A stretch of DNA of 64,000 nucleotides from Nannochloropsis salina CCMP1776 (taxonomy: Eukaryota > Sar > Eustigmatophyceae > Eustigmatales > Monodopsidaceae). Position numbers and translations under genes: made by a program. The stretch is from positions 379,071 through 443,070 of the forward strand of contig SDOX01000145.1 in the NCBI GenBank assembly GCA_004565275.1. Direction: 5' to 3'. Shown here in pieces: positions 18,925 to 30,400 of the stretch. Below the pieces are notes generated by a model, which was not told the origin of the DNA, did not search any database, and was given only the letters and a program-made list of their open reading frames with translations. Each line of letters starts with the position of its first letter. The first letter of the stretch is position 1.

Positions 18925-19724
18925 TGAGTCATGTATCAAATGCTGATGCACGAAGAGTGTCGGACGCTGTCGATCCAGTTCTAGGGTTGCAACGCAGTAC
19001 ACAAACCATCGCACCACAAAAGATTTCCATTCAACGTCAAACTAAGCCTGGATGCGTGTGTGGCCAACGATAGAAGAAACAAAGCCCCATTGGACAAGAC
19101 ACGCGTCCCGCCTGCCCTCGTCGACTTTCGTAGTCAGAATGCCCTGCTTGCTATGTGCTAGGCCCCCCTGTCGCTCAAGTTGGACCATTTTTGCGCGAAA
19201 TAGGGGCCCTCACGAGGCTGTCACCACCAAGAGCCGTGAACCACCCATTGGGCGTGATTTCGCTTCCGTATTAACTATCGATACTCATGTGAGAGCTAGA
19301 GCGGATGTTTTTGCCAAAGTAACGGAGCTTTGGGATCGGAAGCGCAACAGCGGGGAAAAGGGCCAGGAGGAGGACGAGGAGGACAGTCATCACGCTCAAT
19401 GAGCGTCGCTCAGTCCGTTTTGGCGCGAAAGACACGCCCGGCGCGGAGTCGGACTCCGACCTTGCCGTCAACTCGGGTTCACAGTCACCTCTCAGCAAGC
19501 CTTGGAATTGGGTTTTGCACAACATTATGTCAAAAAATTATGGGTGGATGTTTCACTGCTTACTTGAAACTTGCTCATATTTCTGGAACGAAAAAGAAGG
19601 AGACTGGCACCTGCGACACAGTAAGCCGCGTTCCCAACAAAGCTGACGGGTACTTCCTGGAAGTCGTAAACCGGGGATAATACGACGGCTTTAAGCTTAA
19701 AGGAGGCGGTTCAATTTCTTCAAC
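18925..19724. promoter_or_regulatory. Region between PDZ-PPR and FAD monooxygenase genes
   Basis: About 800 bp between divergent genes. It holds the signal-peptide-like mini frame at 19271-19390 and presumably both promoters. No TATA element stands out. Confidence 0.4.
19271..19390 (-). CDS. Signal-peptide-like mini frame, possible first exon
   Basis: The ATG at 19390 starts a 39-aa frame whose first 22 residues form a strong signal peptide (MTVLLVLLLALFPAVALPIP). It lies upstream of, and on the same strand as, the PDZ-PPR gene. It could be the first exon of that gene or of a small secreted peptide. No clean donor-acceptor pair could be settled by eye. Confidence 0.25.
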   Translation of the reverse strand: MTVLLVLLLALFPAVALPIPKLRYFGKNIRSSSHMSIDS

Positions 19725-21158
19725 ATGGATTTTCTTGTGACAAGATCAGTCTTATGGACATTTGGGATCGCGCTTATGCTCATAGCAATACCTCAAGGGC
19801 ATGCTTTCCAAATGTCGCATCAGATGCATAGGCCTTCCCCACGTCTCATGGTGACGACAAAGGCATCAGTAGGCTCCAAGGTGGATACAGATGTTTTGAT
19901 TTGCGGGGCTGGTATTGCAGGATTGGCATTGGCGGCTGACCTAGAGCGCCGTGGAGTTGATTATCGCTTGGTCGAGAGGGCAAGCTCTCCACGAGAGGGC
20001 GGCACGGCCATCGGGTTCTGGACGAACGCGTGGCGATGCTTGGAGAACCTCGGAGTGGCAGGGAAGCTGCGAAAGTCGTATTGGGAAGGTGAACGCCTAC
20101 GGATCGGCACTGCCATGAAGGGGAGGGAACTCACAAGTTTTGACCTCGGGGAATGCGATGGGGGACCGCACGAGTTTCGATACCTTCTGCGAAGTGACTT
20201 GTTGCGTCAGTTGTTGCAAATCGTCCCCAAGCAACGCGTGATGTATAAGAAAGGCTTGGAAGGATTTGGCGAGGACGAAGTGTCAGGAGGGATTCTGGCA
20301 GAGTTTTCGGATGGGAGGAGAATGACATGCAAGGCCCTGGTGGGCGCCGATGGTGTAGGAAGCACAGTTCATAAGCTACTGTTCCCAGGGGAGAAAGCGG
20401 CCAATTATGCAGGATATCAGGCCATTCGTGGGGTAGCGAAACTTCCTCAAGGCGCCAAGACCAGCCCATACTTCACGTTCGAAAGAGGAGTGATAAACCA
20501 GGTATGGGGGGCGGGCGTCAGGCTGGGCACTTTCCGGATGTCCGAGACGAACTTGTACTGGTTTGTCACCTACAACGGGCCTCAGAGCGGAGGGGAGTCG
20601 GACGATGGGGCTGCATTGCTGGCCAAAGCTAGAAGCGTGCTCGATGGATGGGATGAAAGCTGGGGTGTCTCGACGATCCTCGCCGCCACGCCGCCGACGG
20701 ACGTGTTGCGTACGAGTATTGGAGATCGCTGGCCAAAGCCACAGGGAAACTGGGGACGAGGATCTGTGACGCTGTTGGGAGACGCCGCGCATCCCATGAC
20801 GCCCAACCTGGGTCAGGGTGGGGCCGCTGGAATGGAGGATGCCCTTGTTTTAGGGGAAAAGCTTGCAGCAACTTTCAAGGGAGGAAACCCCGGGCCAGGA
20901 GAAGTGAGCCAAGCGTTGCGCACCTTTGAGAAAGAGCGCGGCCGCAGGGTCTCATATCTGACTCTCAAATCATTCGTCTTTGGCTTTCTATTGCAGCTGC
21001 CTTTCGCCCCTGTTACGTTCGTGAGGGACAACCTGGCCTTGCCACTCGTCTTCAAACCTCGGTCCTTTCTGGCACATACCAAATTTGACCCTCCACTCGC
21101 GCCCAAGCCCACTCGAACAACTCAACCCAAGAAAAAAGCTGGGATATTTTCTTTCTGA
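19725..21158 (+). CDS. Plastid FAD-dependent monooxygenase (zeaxanthin-epoxidase-like superfamily)
   Basis: A single exon of 477 aa from the ATG at 19725. A signal peptide (TFGIALMLIAIPQ) ends GHAF, the plastid step. The FAD-binding Rossmann motif is DVLICGAGIAGLALAADLER. The GD motif near residue 350 is LLGDAAHPMTPNLGQGGAAG, diagnostic of class A flavin monooxygenases (PF01494). The C-terminal helix has a hydrophobic segment (SFVFGFLLQLPFAPVTF), suggesting membrane contact. The family hydroxylates or epoxidises aromatic or carotenoid substrates with NAD(P)H and O2. The substrate cannot be assigned; no forkhead-associated domain, present in plant zeaxanthin epoxidase, is found, so this is probably a paralogue. 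Confidence 0.9.
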   Translation: MDFLVTRSVLWTFGIALMLIAIPQGHAFQMSHQMHRPSPRLMVTTKASVGSKVDTDVLICGAGIAGLALAADLERRGVDYRLVERASSPREGGTAIGFWTNAWRCLENLGVAGKLRKSYWEGERLRIGTAMKGRELTSFDLGECDGGPHEFRYLLRSDLLRQLLQIVPKQRVMYKKGLEGFGEDEVSGGILAEFSDGRRMTCKALVGADGVGSTVHKLLFPGEKAANYAGYQAIRGVAKLPQGAKTSPYFTFERGVINQVWGAGVRLGTFRMSETNLYWFVTYNGPQSGGESDDGAALLAKARSVLDGWDESWGVSTILAATPPTDVLRTSIGDRWPKPQGNWGRGSVTLLGDAAHPMTPNLGQGGAAGMEDALVLGEKLAATFKGGNPGPGEVSQALRTFEKERGRRVSYLTLKSFVFGFLLQLPFAPVTFVRDNLALPLVFKPRSFLAHTKFDPPLAPKPTRTTQPKKKAGIFSF

Positions 21159-21689
21159 TGAAGAAGAAGAAAAGTCACGACGTAGTTGTTGCGGTTATCA
21201 TCGAGTTTAATTTTGATTAATTCTTAGCACGACTCAGTCACGGTGTCCTCGGTATGGGTTATATGATGGATGGCGCCGTCGCGAATTTGGGTCGGTGGCT
21301 GGTTGCTGCGCTTTCCATGTTTCATGTCTATTTTAACAGCGACGGAAAGGCAGATCACATGCATGCACGAAACAATTAACTGCCAAGACGCTCACTTCTA
21401 CTTTTTGTCTTCCTCTTCTTTCGCCTGGGTCGCCCATTCTAAAGACAATTCGAAGCCTCTCAAAGGTGTGGGCCGCTTCGCGCAAGCGACGCACTTGTTC
21501 GACTAGTTAACGATCCTGGTGACTTTCTACAACGAAAGCAGTTCTCCATGCGCCTATTGTTCGGGGACCCTCGATGTACTGAAACGGGGATCTCCTAGGG
21601 GCTCCCTGTACGCCTGGAAGGCTTCCATCTTCTTGCAAATAAAAGACCATATCAACTGAAACGTTGCCAGGGGCCTCGTACACGTAGGT
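21159..21689. promoter_or_regulatory. Intergenic upstream of the permease gene
   Basis: 531 bp between two plus-strand genes. It must hold the 3' end of the first and the promoter of the second. Nothing specific was recognised. Confidence 0.4.
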
Positions 21690-23234
21690 ATGTCTGAGAC
21701 CATCGCACCATTGTTGGCCGCGAAAAAAGCGGTCATTGTCAGTCCGCCGTCTCCCTCCCCGAAAGAGCATCAGATTGGGACTGCTGCGCTGGCGGCCTTG
21801 ATTTTCTTCTCAGTGTCAGGGGGACCTTTTGGCATGGAAGAAGCAGTCCAATCGGCAGGCCCGCTCGTCACAATTGTTGGGTTATTAGTCCTGCCAATGC
21901 TATGGTCTGTCCCGGAAGCTCTCATCACGGCAGAGTGTGCACCAGCGTTTGCTGAGCCATCTGGATCTGTGGCGTGGGTCGAGTCCGCGTTTGGTCCCTT
22001 TTGGGGATGGATGAAGGGTTACCTATCCTGGTTGAGTGGCGTGACGGACAACGCCCTTTATCCAGTGCTCATTGCAGACTATCTGACCTCCTTCTTTCAC
22101 AAAGAAGCGGAAACTATTGGGGTCGTGGACGGTCTCCACCGAGTCCTACTTCTCCTGGGTCTGACCCTGGTCCTTACGTATCTGAACTGGCGGGGCCTGG
22201 ACGTGGTGGGAACGGCTGCCATCGTCCTGATGACGCTGTGCATGCTCCCGTTCGTAATCATGTGCATCGCTGCGCTGGTTCAATATAACAAGCTTGACGG
22301 TAGCCGCTTGGGGGAGCTGCCGGAAGGCGGATGGGGGGCCGTGCAGTGGTCCAGCCTCCTGAACATCTTATTCTGGCAGCTCAATTACTGGGACTCGGTG
22401 GCCACATTCGCCGGTGACGTGAAGAACCCGGGCAAGGCTTTCCCCCGAGCCTTGGCCATCGCCGTGGCGCTGGTGGTGCTCTCTACCCTGGTGCCTCTGG
22501 CGACGGCTGTGACGGGCACCCGGTTCGCATACACGGAGTACACCGACGGGTTCTTCGGGAAGGTCGGTTCGGACCTGGTAGGGAAGTGGCTCGGAGCCAT
22601 GATCGCCCTGGCGGCGGCCTTATCTTCTGTCGGCATGTTTGAAGCTGAAATGGCCAGCGACGCCTTCTCCCTGATGGGCCTGGCCGAACGGGGCCACCTG
22701 CCTGCCTTCTTCGCCCACCGGTCGCGACATGGCACTCCTTCCGCAGCCATTGTGTGCAGCGCATGTGGAATCACGTTTTTGGCGTCCATGTCCTTTTTGG
22801 AAATCGTACAGGTCCTCAATTTCTTGTACATGCTGGCCATGCTGATCGAGTTCGCGGCGTTTGTTCGTCTCCGCGTCGTGCTCCCCTGCTTGCCTCGACC
22901 CTACCGCATCCCGCTAGGGACGTGGGGCATCTGCGCCATGCTATCAGGACCGGTAATCTTGCTTGTCTGTATGCTGGCAATGGCTCCACTCAAGACCTGG
23001 CTCATCTGTGGAGTCGCTGTCTTGATGGGTTGCGGTTTATACTACGTACTTCACCATCCATGCACCCGTCGGCGTTGCGTGTTCCTGCAGGACCCATTCG
23101 AGCGTCGAAGGGACGCTTCTACTAGCAGTGTCCTGCGAGTCTACGGCACCGATGATCTCGGATACGTGCTGGAAGTGACTGACGATGAAGCGAACGGAGA
23201 CGAGGAAAAGATGGAGGCTGTAGTACCCGTCTGA
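21690..23234 (+). CDS. APC-superfamily polyamine/amino-acid permease (PUT-like)
   Basis: A single exon of 514 aa from the ATG at 21690, with about 12 hydrophobic spans. The first half matches the plant polyamine uptake (PUT/LAT) group: FFSVSGGPFGMEEAVQSAGP, then LWSVPEALITAECAPAFAEP, and FGPFWGWMKGYLSWLSGVTD followed by NALYPVLIADYL. The unwound GGPFG segment of helix 1 is the substrate-binding signature of APC transporters. It would import polyamines or cationic amino acids at the plasma membrane or an internal membrane. The N- and C-termini are short, hydrophilic and presumably cytosolic. Confidence 0.9.
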   Translation: MSETIAPLLAAKKAVIVSPPSPSPKEHQIGTAALAALIFFSVSGGPFGMEEAVQSAGPLVTIVGLLVLPMLWSVPEALITAECAPAFAEPSGSVAWVESAFGPFWGWMKGYLSWLSGVTDNALYPVLIADYLTSFFHKEAETIGVVDGLHRVLLLLGLTLVLTYLNWRGLDVVGTAAIVLMTLCMLPFVIMCIAALVQYNKLDGSRLGELPEGGWGAVQWSSLLNILFWQLNYWDSVATFAGDVKNPGKAFPRALAIAVALVVLSTLVPLATAVTGTRFAYTEYTDGFFGKVGSDLVGKWLGAMIALAAALSSVGMFEAEMASDAFSLMGLAERGHLPAFFAHRSRHGTPSAAIVCSACGITFLASMSFLEIVQVLNFLYMLAMLIEFAAFVRLRVVLPCLPRPYRIPLGTWGICAMLSGPVILLVCMLAMAPLKTWLICGVAVLMGCGLYYVLHHPCTRRRCVFLQDPFERRRDASTSSVLRVYGTDDLGYVLEVTDDEANGDEEKMEAVVPV

Positions 23235-24583
23235 ATGGCAGTTTACAATCTCTTTTAAAACAGGGAAAGACGGCCCCAATTATCCGAATACATTCGTACA
23301 GGAAAAGAAGAGTGCGATGGCCCTCCATTTCTGCCCCAAAATATCTGTCAAATTTCAAAGGGAGTATGGAACGTGGAGTTACATCCCCAGGCATGTGTGA
23401 CATGTTGAAAGAAATGGCCAGCAAAAGTATGTAGTAGCGTTTGTGTGAATCGGAAGTGACAAAGAAAAATACAATTCCATAATGTCAAACACCGATAGTG
23501 TTATATAGGGACTAGACGAAGAGTTTTGGCGTAGTGGAAGAGGAATAAAATTAAAAACTGAAATTGGGTGGGGCGGAAAAATGTGTTATTTTCTTTCGGA
23601 ACAAAAAAATACAGGATTCATCTTGGAAGCTATATATGAAGGAGCGAGCGTGTCAGATTAAAAACAATATTTGACTGCAAAGGCGTCAATAGTGGGCTAA
23701 AAAAAGACCTCGAGGCCTCCATGTCATCGTTGTCCTTGTCAGGTCACAAGCAGTCACAATATTTCGCTTGTTCCAAGCAGAGACACGAGAGTGCCCAGCA
23801 CCGAATTGATATGCAAAGGGCTTGGTACAATAATCGTACATACATACTTGTCTGACGCATTAAAAAAAGAAGGGACGTGCTGAAGCGAAAAAAAGGTCTG
23901 TTTGAAGAAAAGCCTGACAAAGCACCACGCACCACTGCAACGGATGCACATGTACTTACTGACACTCTTAGTCAGAGAGAATAGAAATTTCGATGCAGAG
24001 CTCAGGGGGCTGACTGCATCCTGTGCACACGCAATATGATGTCAAGTCAACCACTGTGAAAAACCCTCTTCTCGAAAAAGCCTCCCACTAAGTCACGAGG
24101 CCATGCCGGCCTCGCCGTTGTCCTTGGGAGGATTTTCAAACCCCCAAGGCGATGTCCTTAGAAAGTGCAGGCCTCTGCTGCCCTCGAACAGATGTTCTCT
24201 ATCGTGGCAAACGGCATGACTCGCATCATATGTGCTGTATTTTCATCGAGTACGTAGCATGGAAGATGAGTGGAAGATAGGCGCGTACCAAAGCTACTTG
24301 TGGAGGGCGCAGAGAGGACCACTCCAGTCCCGCGATCTTCCAGCCACATCACTCAACGTGTCCGACGTACCGTGAACGATCGTGCGAGATGTTAGGCACT
24401 ACAAAGCACCGACTACAGAGTAACATATATATTCGCACACAACGGAGAAGGACTCACTCAGTCCATTCTCTTAACAGAACCTGGAAGGATCAAGTAATCG
24501 GCTGGTAGCCTCTAGTCACGCACGAACACGCAATCGTGGGCAATCTTCTTCCCACCAGCACTTACACGCGCGGTACAAAAAAG
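23235..24583. other. Long AT-rich intergenic region
   Basis: About 1.35 kb between two plus-strand genes, with A-rich tracts and TATA-like runs near 23503, 23630 and 24424 (ACATATATATTC, about 155 bp before the next ATG). A minus-strand frame of about 64 codons at 24158-24352 was seen, but nothing supports it. No tRNA or snRNA signature was recognised. Confidence 0.45.
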
Positions 24584-26050
24584 ATGGTAGCACAACCCCG
24601 TGTCCTAAACTATGATAGTTTGCCCGATCATGTCAAGCATTGCGAATATGCTGTCCGCGGGGAGTTGTACCGAGCTGCCACGGAACGTGTCGCAGCAGGC
24701 AAGGAGGTCATTTTCACGAACGTCGGCAACCCGCACGGATTGGGCCAAAAACCCATCACATTCATCAGACAGGTCTTCGCCCTCGTCAGCGCACCTTTTC
24801 TCCTGGAGCACCCGGATGTGCACCGTATCTTCCCTCGGGATGTGATCGCGCGCGCCAAGGCTTACATGAAGGCCGCACCGGGAGGCATTGGCGCGTACAG
24901 CGACTCGAAGGGCCTGCCTATCGTGCGACAAGAGTTCGCAGATTTCCTGCAGCGACGTGATGGCTTCGGATCTGACATTGATAACATATTCTTGACCAAT
25001 GGAGCGAGCGAGGCCGTGCGTCTGGGCCTGACAGCCATGCTCCGCGGCCCCCAAGACGGCATCCTGGTGCCGATCCCGCAGTACCCCCTGTACTCAGCCG
25101 CCATTGAGCTGCTGAGCGGAAGCATGGTAGGATACTATTTGCATGAGGAGTCGGGATGGTCCCTCGACTTCGAGGAGCTGGAGCGGGCGGTGCGGGACGC
25201 GAAGCGACAAGGGGTACGGGTACGCGGCATGGTCTTCATCAACCCCGGGAACCCGACGGGCCAGTGCCTCAGCCGTCAGGATTTGGAGGGCCTCGTGAAG
25301 TTCGCCTACAAGCACAAGCTGGTTCTGATGGCGGACGAGGTCTACCAGGACAACATATATCAGACGGTGCGGCCCTTCGTGTCGGCACGTCACGTGGCGC
25401 TAAGCATGGGTGCGCCCTACGCCCAGGGACTGGAGTTAGCCACGTTCCACACGGCCTCCAAGGGCGTGTACGGAGAGTGCGGCTTTCGAGGAGGCGTCAT
25501 GGAGCTTCTTAATTTCGACGAGCGCGTGGCGGACGAGCTGTACAAGCTGGCCTCAATCAACTTATCCCCGAACGTGCCGGGCCAGGTGATCCTCGGGCTG
25601 ATGGTCAACGGGCCCCGCCCCGGTGACGAGTCGTACGCACAATATGCGCGAGAAAAGCAAGACTTGTTGGATTCCTTGCGGCGGCGGGCTCGGGCTATCA
25701 CGGACGCTTTCAACAGCTGCGAGGGCATCGTCTGTCAAGAGACGGAAGGTGCCATGTATTCCTTCCCGAAGATCACACTTCCCCCCGCTGCCATGGCAGC
25801 CGCCAAGGCGGCTGGAAAGTCGCCGGACGTGTTCTATTGCCTCAAGCTGCTTGAGACAACTGGGATCTCCACGGTCCCGGGCTCGGGCTTCAAGCAACGA
25901 GACGGCACCTTCCACTTCCGAACCACCATCCTCCCTCCGGAGAGCAAATTTCAGGACATCATTCAACGGTTCCTGGCGTTCCATAGCGCCTTTATGGCCG
26001 AATACAAGGGGTCGACTGGACACGGTACAGGTGCGCGCGCACGACTGTAG
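24584..26050 (+). CDS. Alanine / glutamate:glyoxylate aminotransferase with peroxisomal end
   Basis: A single exon of 488 aa from the first ATG at 24584. Class I aminotransferase of the alanine aminotransferase type: FTNVGNPHGLGQKPITFIRQ, then PGGIGAYSDSKGLPIVRQ, INPGNPTGQCLS and ADEVYQDNIY. The PLP lysine is residue 293 in TASKGVYGECGFRGG. It transfers the amino group between alanine or glutamate and pyruvate, 2-oxoglutarate or glyoxylate. The protein ends ARL, matching the PTS1 tripeptide pattern [SAC][KRH][LM], which points to the peroxisome and to the photorespiratory glyoxylate role known for plant GGAT. No N-terminal presequence is visible. Confidence 0.93.
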   Translation: MVAQPRVLNYDSLPDHVKHCEYAVRGELYRAATERVAAGKEVIFTNVGNPHGLGQKPITFIRQVFALVSAPFLLEHPDVHRIFPRDVIARAKAYMKAAPGGIGAYSDSKGLPIVRQEFADFLQRRDGFGSDIDNIFLTNGASEAVRLGLTAMLRGPQDGILVPIPQYPLYSAAIELLSGSMVGYYLHEESGWSLDFEELERAVRDAKRQGVRVRGMVFINPGNPTGQCLSRQDLEGLVKFAYKHKLVLMADEVYQDNIYQTVRPFVSARHVALSMGAPYAQGLELATFHTASKGVYGECGFRGGVMELLNFDERVADELYKLASINLSPNVPGQVILGLMVNGPRPGDESYAQYAREKQDLLDSLRRRARAITDAFNSCEGIVCQETEGAMYSFPKITLPPAAMAAAKAAGKSPDVFYCLKLLETTGISTVPGSGFKQRDGTFHFRTTILPPESKFQDIIQRFLAFHSAFMAEYKGSTGHGTGARARL

Positions 26051-27449
26051 ATAGAGGCAAAGGAGATAGGAGGAGAGAGCAGGGATGTGAAAAGAGCAGA
26101 GCAGCAAGAGTTGGAGGTGAATTGGATGATACCAGCCCATGGGCCGGACATGCCCAAGTCATATTATAGGAGCGATTCAGGGTGAACTGGGAGAGACGTG
26201 TCTTGTTTTGCTAGTCTTCACTATGTTTAATTCTCGATCATTATTGACACCTTTGACTTGCCCCCGTCTCTGAGATGGAGAAAAATGAGCGATTTCGAAC
26301 AAGTTGCAATGCGTAGTAAGTATACATGTGCGGGCATGCACTATTGTCCACTAGCATACTTTGTGCAACGTAAGGTAGATGGCCAGGATGATGGATTCGG
26401 TGGCGTGTTCGCAGGGATTAGTATCTCGATGAGGAAGCATGGACAGCGACACCTGCGCAGTTGCTTCATGTTTTGCATTGAGACACGCATGTTTCGTTAA
26501 GGTTAAAACCCTCAACCACCCCGGCTTATGGCCCCGCAATCAAGCCATGTCATCTTGTAGAGCTCGCCATACTACATTAAAGAATGCAATTGAGGAACAG
26601 ATGTTCCCAGCTCCCTGAAAAGGATGCTTATACCAGCACTCTACACCCGATCCCTTTACGGCCGGCCTCCTGCGCTTTCCCTTGCATATGCACGAACCAC
26701 ATGCCTTACCCCTCGCATACCCAAAATTAATTTGGATATCGGGTTTCTAGAGAGAATTATAATGTTAGATATTTTACACCCCACAACTACTACATTTTCT
26801 CATTTAAATTTTGGAAGCAATACGTGCCGGGGGGTAGAGTTATTACCCAGTGAATACGAATGAAAATAAGATCCAGTCAAAAGATAACGCTATCCACTCC
26901 TCATACATGGGGCAAAAAGAGACCGCAATCGTTGATCGCGAACGTCGCTTAGCACGCCAAGCTTCGGCCTCCTTTCGGGAGCTTCGTGCCCCTCTGCTTC
27001 TCGCCGCCGCCTCGCCGACCAGGGAGGAAAGACGAAGGGCGAGGAGGCTGTTTCTCTGCGCCCTCCACTCTGCACCACATCCCCGACAAGCGGAGGGGAT
27101 GGACATGACAGTCGTGCAAGCGTGACTGAGTGTACGCGATCCTTTTTCCAAACGGGCGGGAGGTCATGGCACATTTATATGGAGGAAGTGCATTGGTCTT
27201 TTGAGCGGTGCTGCTTTTCCTTCTTCCTCGCTTAAGGGTGTTTGCGATTACTCAACGAGACTCGAAACGCATATCACACACCCACGTATAAAGACAGAAA
27301 TGGCACCTCTATCTGTGCGGCTTCTCTGATTTGGAAGAGGGCAGGAACCTTGGTGCCCGATAGACTCCACTTGCGCCGGCCAGCGGCCCGGCGCAGCAGA
27401 CGTAAAGTCTTTGGCGATTACTTTCTCTGCCCCATTGGACTGAAATAAA
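26051..27449. other. Long intergenic region upstream of the PHD/bromodomain gene
   Basis: 1.4 kb. A TTTATATGG element lies near 27175, about 270 bp before the ATG. An Arg/Ala-rich plus-strand frame of 72 codons starting with ATG at 26908 and ending 27125 has fairly GC-rich third positions and could be a small gene, but no family is recognised. Confidence 0.4.
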
Positions 27450-30400
27450 ATGGCTATGACCGACCATGTAATCGATCCTGTGAGCCCAGTGCAAGAACTT
27501 TCCGAGAATAGCGTCAAGGAGTCATCGGAAGAGGTATGTGAAACATTCGTGCTATTGGTCTTCCTCAGCCAGCTCCTTTTCCCTGAAGAACTTACCAGTA
27601 CGCTCTCTTTTTCAGACAAGAGGTATATCATGACCTTTCCCTTTCCTCATTCGTTTTTTAAAACGTGAAATAAAATTTTGATTACGGTAAAGGCAAAGAA
27701 CGGTGGACATATGATGTTCAGTCATTTTACGCGGCATCATCTTTCCCTTAGGACATCCTCTGCACGGTGTGCGGGGAGGGCCACAGCGAGGTCGAGAACC
27801 AAATCGTACTCTGCGACCACTGCGATCTGAGCGTGCATCAAGGCTGTTATGGTGTAGAAGCCATTCCCGTGGGGAAGTGGTTTTGCCGGCTCTGTGAGTA
27901 CGGTATGGACTGTCACAAGGTCCGCTGCGCCCTCTGCGGGCACGGGGGGGGTGCCTTGAAGCCCACCACCTCGGGGGACTGGGCCCATATACAGTGCGCG
28001 CTTTGGCTCCCCGACGTCACTTTCACTCAGCCCGACAAGCTGGAGCTGATTGACTACTCCCGCATGGCCCCTGCGCGTCGCACCCTCAAGTGCATGATCT
28101 GTCAGGAGAAGAAGGCGGGCCCTTGCGTCCAGTGCCCCGTGGGCAAGTGCCACATCTCCTTTCACCCCTGGTGCCTCCTCTACAAGGAGCACCCGGACAT
28201 CTACGTACCGCCCGGGGAGTACGAGGCCTACTGCAAGAAGCATTCCCCGCCTGTGACAGTACGGAAGCCGCAGGTGGTCATGCGGGTCTTTGAGTTTTCG
28301 CACGGGAAGGGAGGAAGGGGGGCCCGAGCGCCGACAGCGGACTCAGTGCAAGCAGGACCAGGGATCAGAGGAGGGGTGGGTCGTGGTTGCGGTGGGGGGC
28401 GAGGGGGCCGCGGAGGGAGAGGGGGACGGGGCGGATGGCGTGGGGGCGGCCGCGACGCACCTACGGGACTTTCTTCCTGGCTGACGAAGGGCAGTGCGGC
28501 GAGAAGAGGCGGCAGCGGTCGAGCCAGCCCCCGGGAGTGGGGGGCAAAGAGCGTGGCATCCGACGGGAGGGATGAGGTGCCCACTTCCGCGGGAGGAGGG
28601 GGCGGTGGCGGTGAGGGAGGCAGGGGGAAGAAGGAAAGCGAGGGAGTCCCGCTCTTCAGCGAGTATCCCGGTCAGCACCTGAACGAGCCTTTGGACTTGG
28701 AGCACTTTTGGAGCGCTGTAGACATGTATTTCCCAGAAAACCACCCCCCTGAGGGCCTGAGGCGCATTCAGGCGTCTATTCTTCCCGTGAAAGCGCCCGA
28801 AGACCAGGACGTAGTATTTCGATTTCCGCGGGTGAGGGGCTCTGGAACGAGAGGAAGGGACATGGCCAGGCTTTGCAGTCGGGATGAAGGGGAAGGAGCT
28901 CTTGACACGCAGGACGGAGAGAAGGTAGTGGGGGAGGAAGAAGGTGAGGTGGCATCTGACGTCGTCGGGGCGGAGGACGACGAGGGTGGTCTCTCGGAGG
29001 CTTCCTACGAGGGGGAGGATCAGCAGCCAGCCGACGCATTTTTGTCTAAGTTGAGAGAGCGGTGTAGCCAGCGAGAGGGCGGGTCGGACAGCATTGTGAA
29101 AGCGACCGGCGATGACAGGGGTGGCTCGACGGATTTGGTCAATGGTTTCGCCGACCTGGGCTTGCAGGGGGAACGGGCCGGCGTGGATGCCACGAGCGGC
29201 CTCGGAAAGAAGGGAGGGTTGAAAGTCGTATTTCATTCGCAAGCGAACAGTCATCAGCGCATGTATTGCGGCTATGTGGGTATTATCGGCAACGAGGCGA
29301 GTATGCAGTCGGATGAATGCTTTTGCCAAGATCTGCGACTGGAATCGATTGAGAGGGAGGAGAACTCTTCCCTCCCCCTCGCCGTGGCGGCGGCGTCTCC
29401 TCCTAACTCCATATCCGGGACGCAGGCAGCCATAAGTATGGACGTAGAGATGCTCCAGCCGTCCTACGTGGACCTAGAGCTCATGTCGCACCAGCAGGAG
29501 CTGTACTTTGTTGGTAGGGCTCTACGAGAGCGGGTCCAAAGCCTGATGGAGGGCATCGTCGCCGACGCCGAGAAGCGGACCTTGCAGAAGGAAGTGGACT
29601 CAACCACGGAGCGTAAGTATCTCCTGGCTCGCGTGTGGAAGTTTGTGGCGCTGGGTTTGGTCAGGGGTCTGCGCGACCAGGAGCCTGACTTCAACAAGCA
29701 CAAGGAGGAGGTCCTCCCCGCCAGCTGGTCCCTCCCCGTCGATGGCCGGCCTCCCCCTCCCGCGCCCGAAGCACTTGCGAGGGAGGCAGTGGCCGAGAAT
29801 GTGGACGACAGCATTTGCATGGTCTGTTTCGACGGAAGCTCAACGGAGAGCAACGAGATCGTCTTTTGCGACGGGTGCGACATGGCTGCACACCAAGCCT
29901 GCTACGGGCTGCCGGAGGTGCCAGAGGGGGACTTTTTTTGCGACAAGTGCCTGGGGCTGATGGAGGATCCTGACCGACCCATCGCCTGCGCCCTCTGCCC
30001 CGAAGTCCACGGCGGCTTCAAGCGGACCCTGGACGGGGAATGGGTGCACCTCGTCTGCGCGATGCTCTGCCCGCGCTCGCGCATTACCAACTTGATGGAT
30101 ATGGGCCCAGTGGACCTCTCGGCTCTGGCGGGTTCCGTGACGCAGGCGAGCGCAAGCTCCCCTCTCCGGCGCCCGCCCTCTCCGCTAGTGTTGGTTCCCC
30201 CACCATCGCCATCCCCCGTCCTCGCAGAGGGGGGGAAGGCGCGGGAGTGCTTGGCCGACGGGCACGACGGCGGGATGGACGGGAGGATGGAGGTGGGCCC
30301 TACAGCGCCCGCGACCACTGCCAGTGACCCAGTGCGAGACGACGGAGGTGTAAAAGAGGAGGAAGGGGACGGGGGGAGCCCTGATCTGTCGTCGCCGAAG

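Noticed and set aside
18925-19017. PDZ-PPR start at GTG 19017 or ATG 18924
   Set aside because: The codons between 18606 and 19017 in this frame have AT-rich third positions and no plastid or mitochondrial presequence that is better than the one starting at 18606.
24158-24352. 64-codon minus-strand frame upstream of the aminotransferase
   Set aside because: No recognisable family, no splice partner exons, and it lies in the probable promoter.
28343-29329. 328-codon minus-strand frame opposite the PHD gene
   Set aside because: Antisense shadow of the Gly/Arg- and acid-rich part of the large exon; Pro/Arg-rich with no domain.
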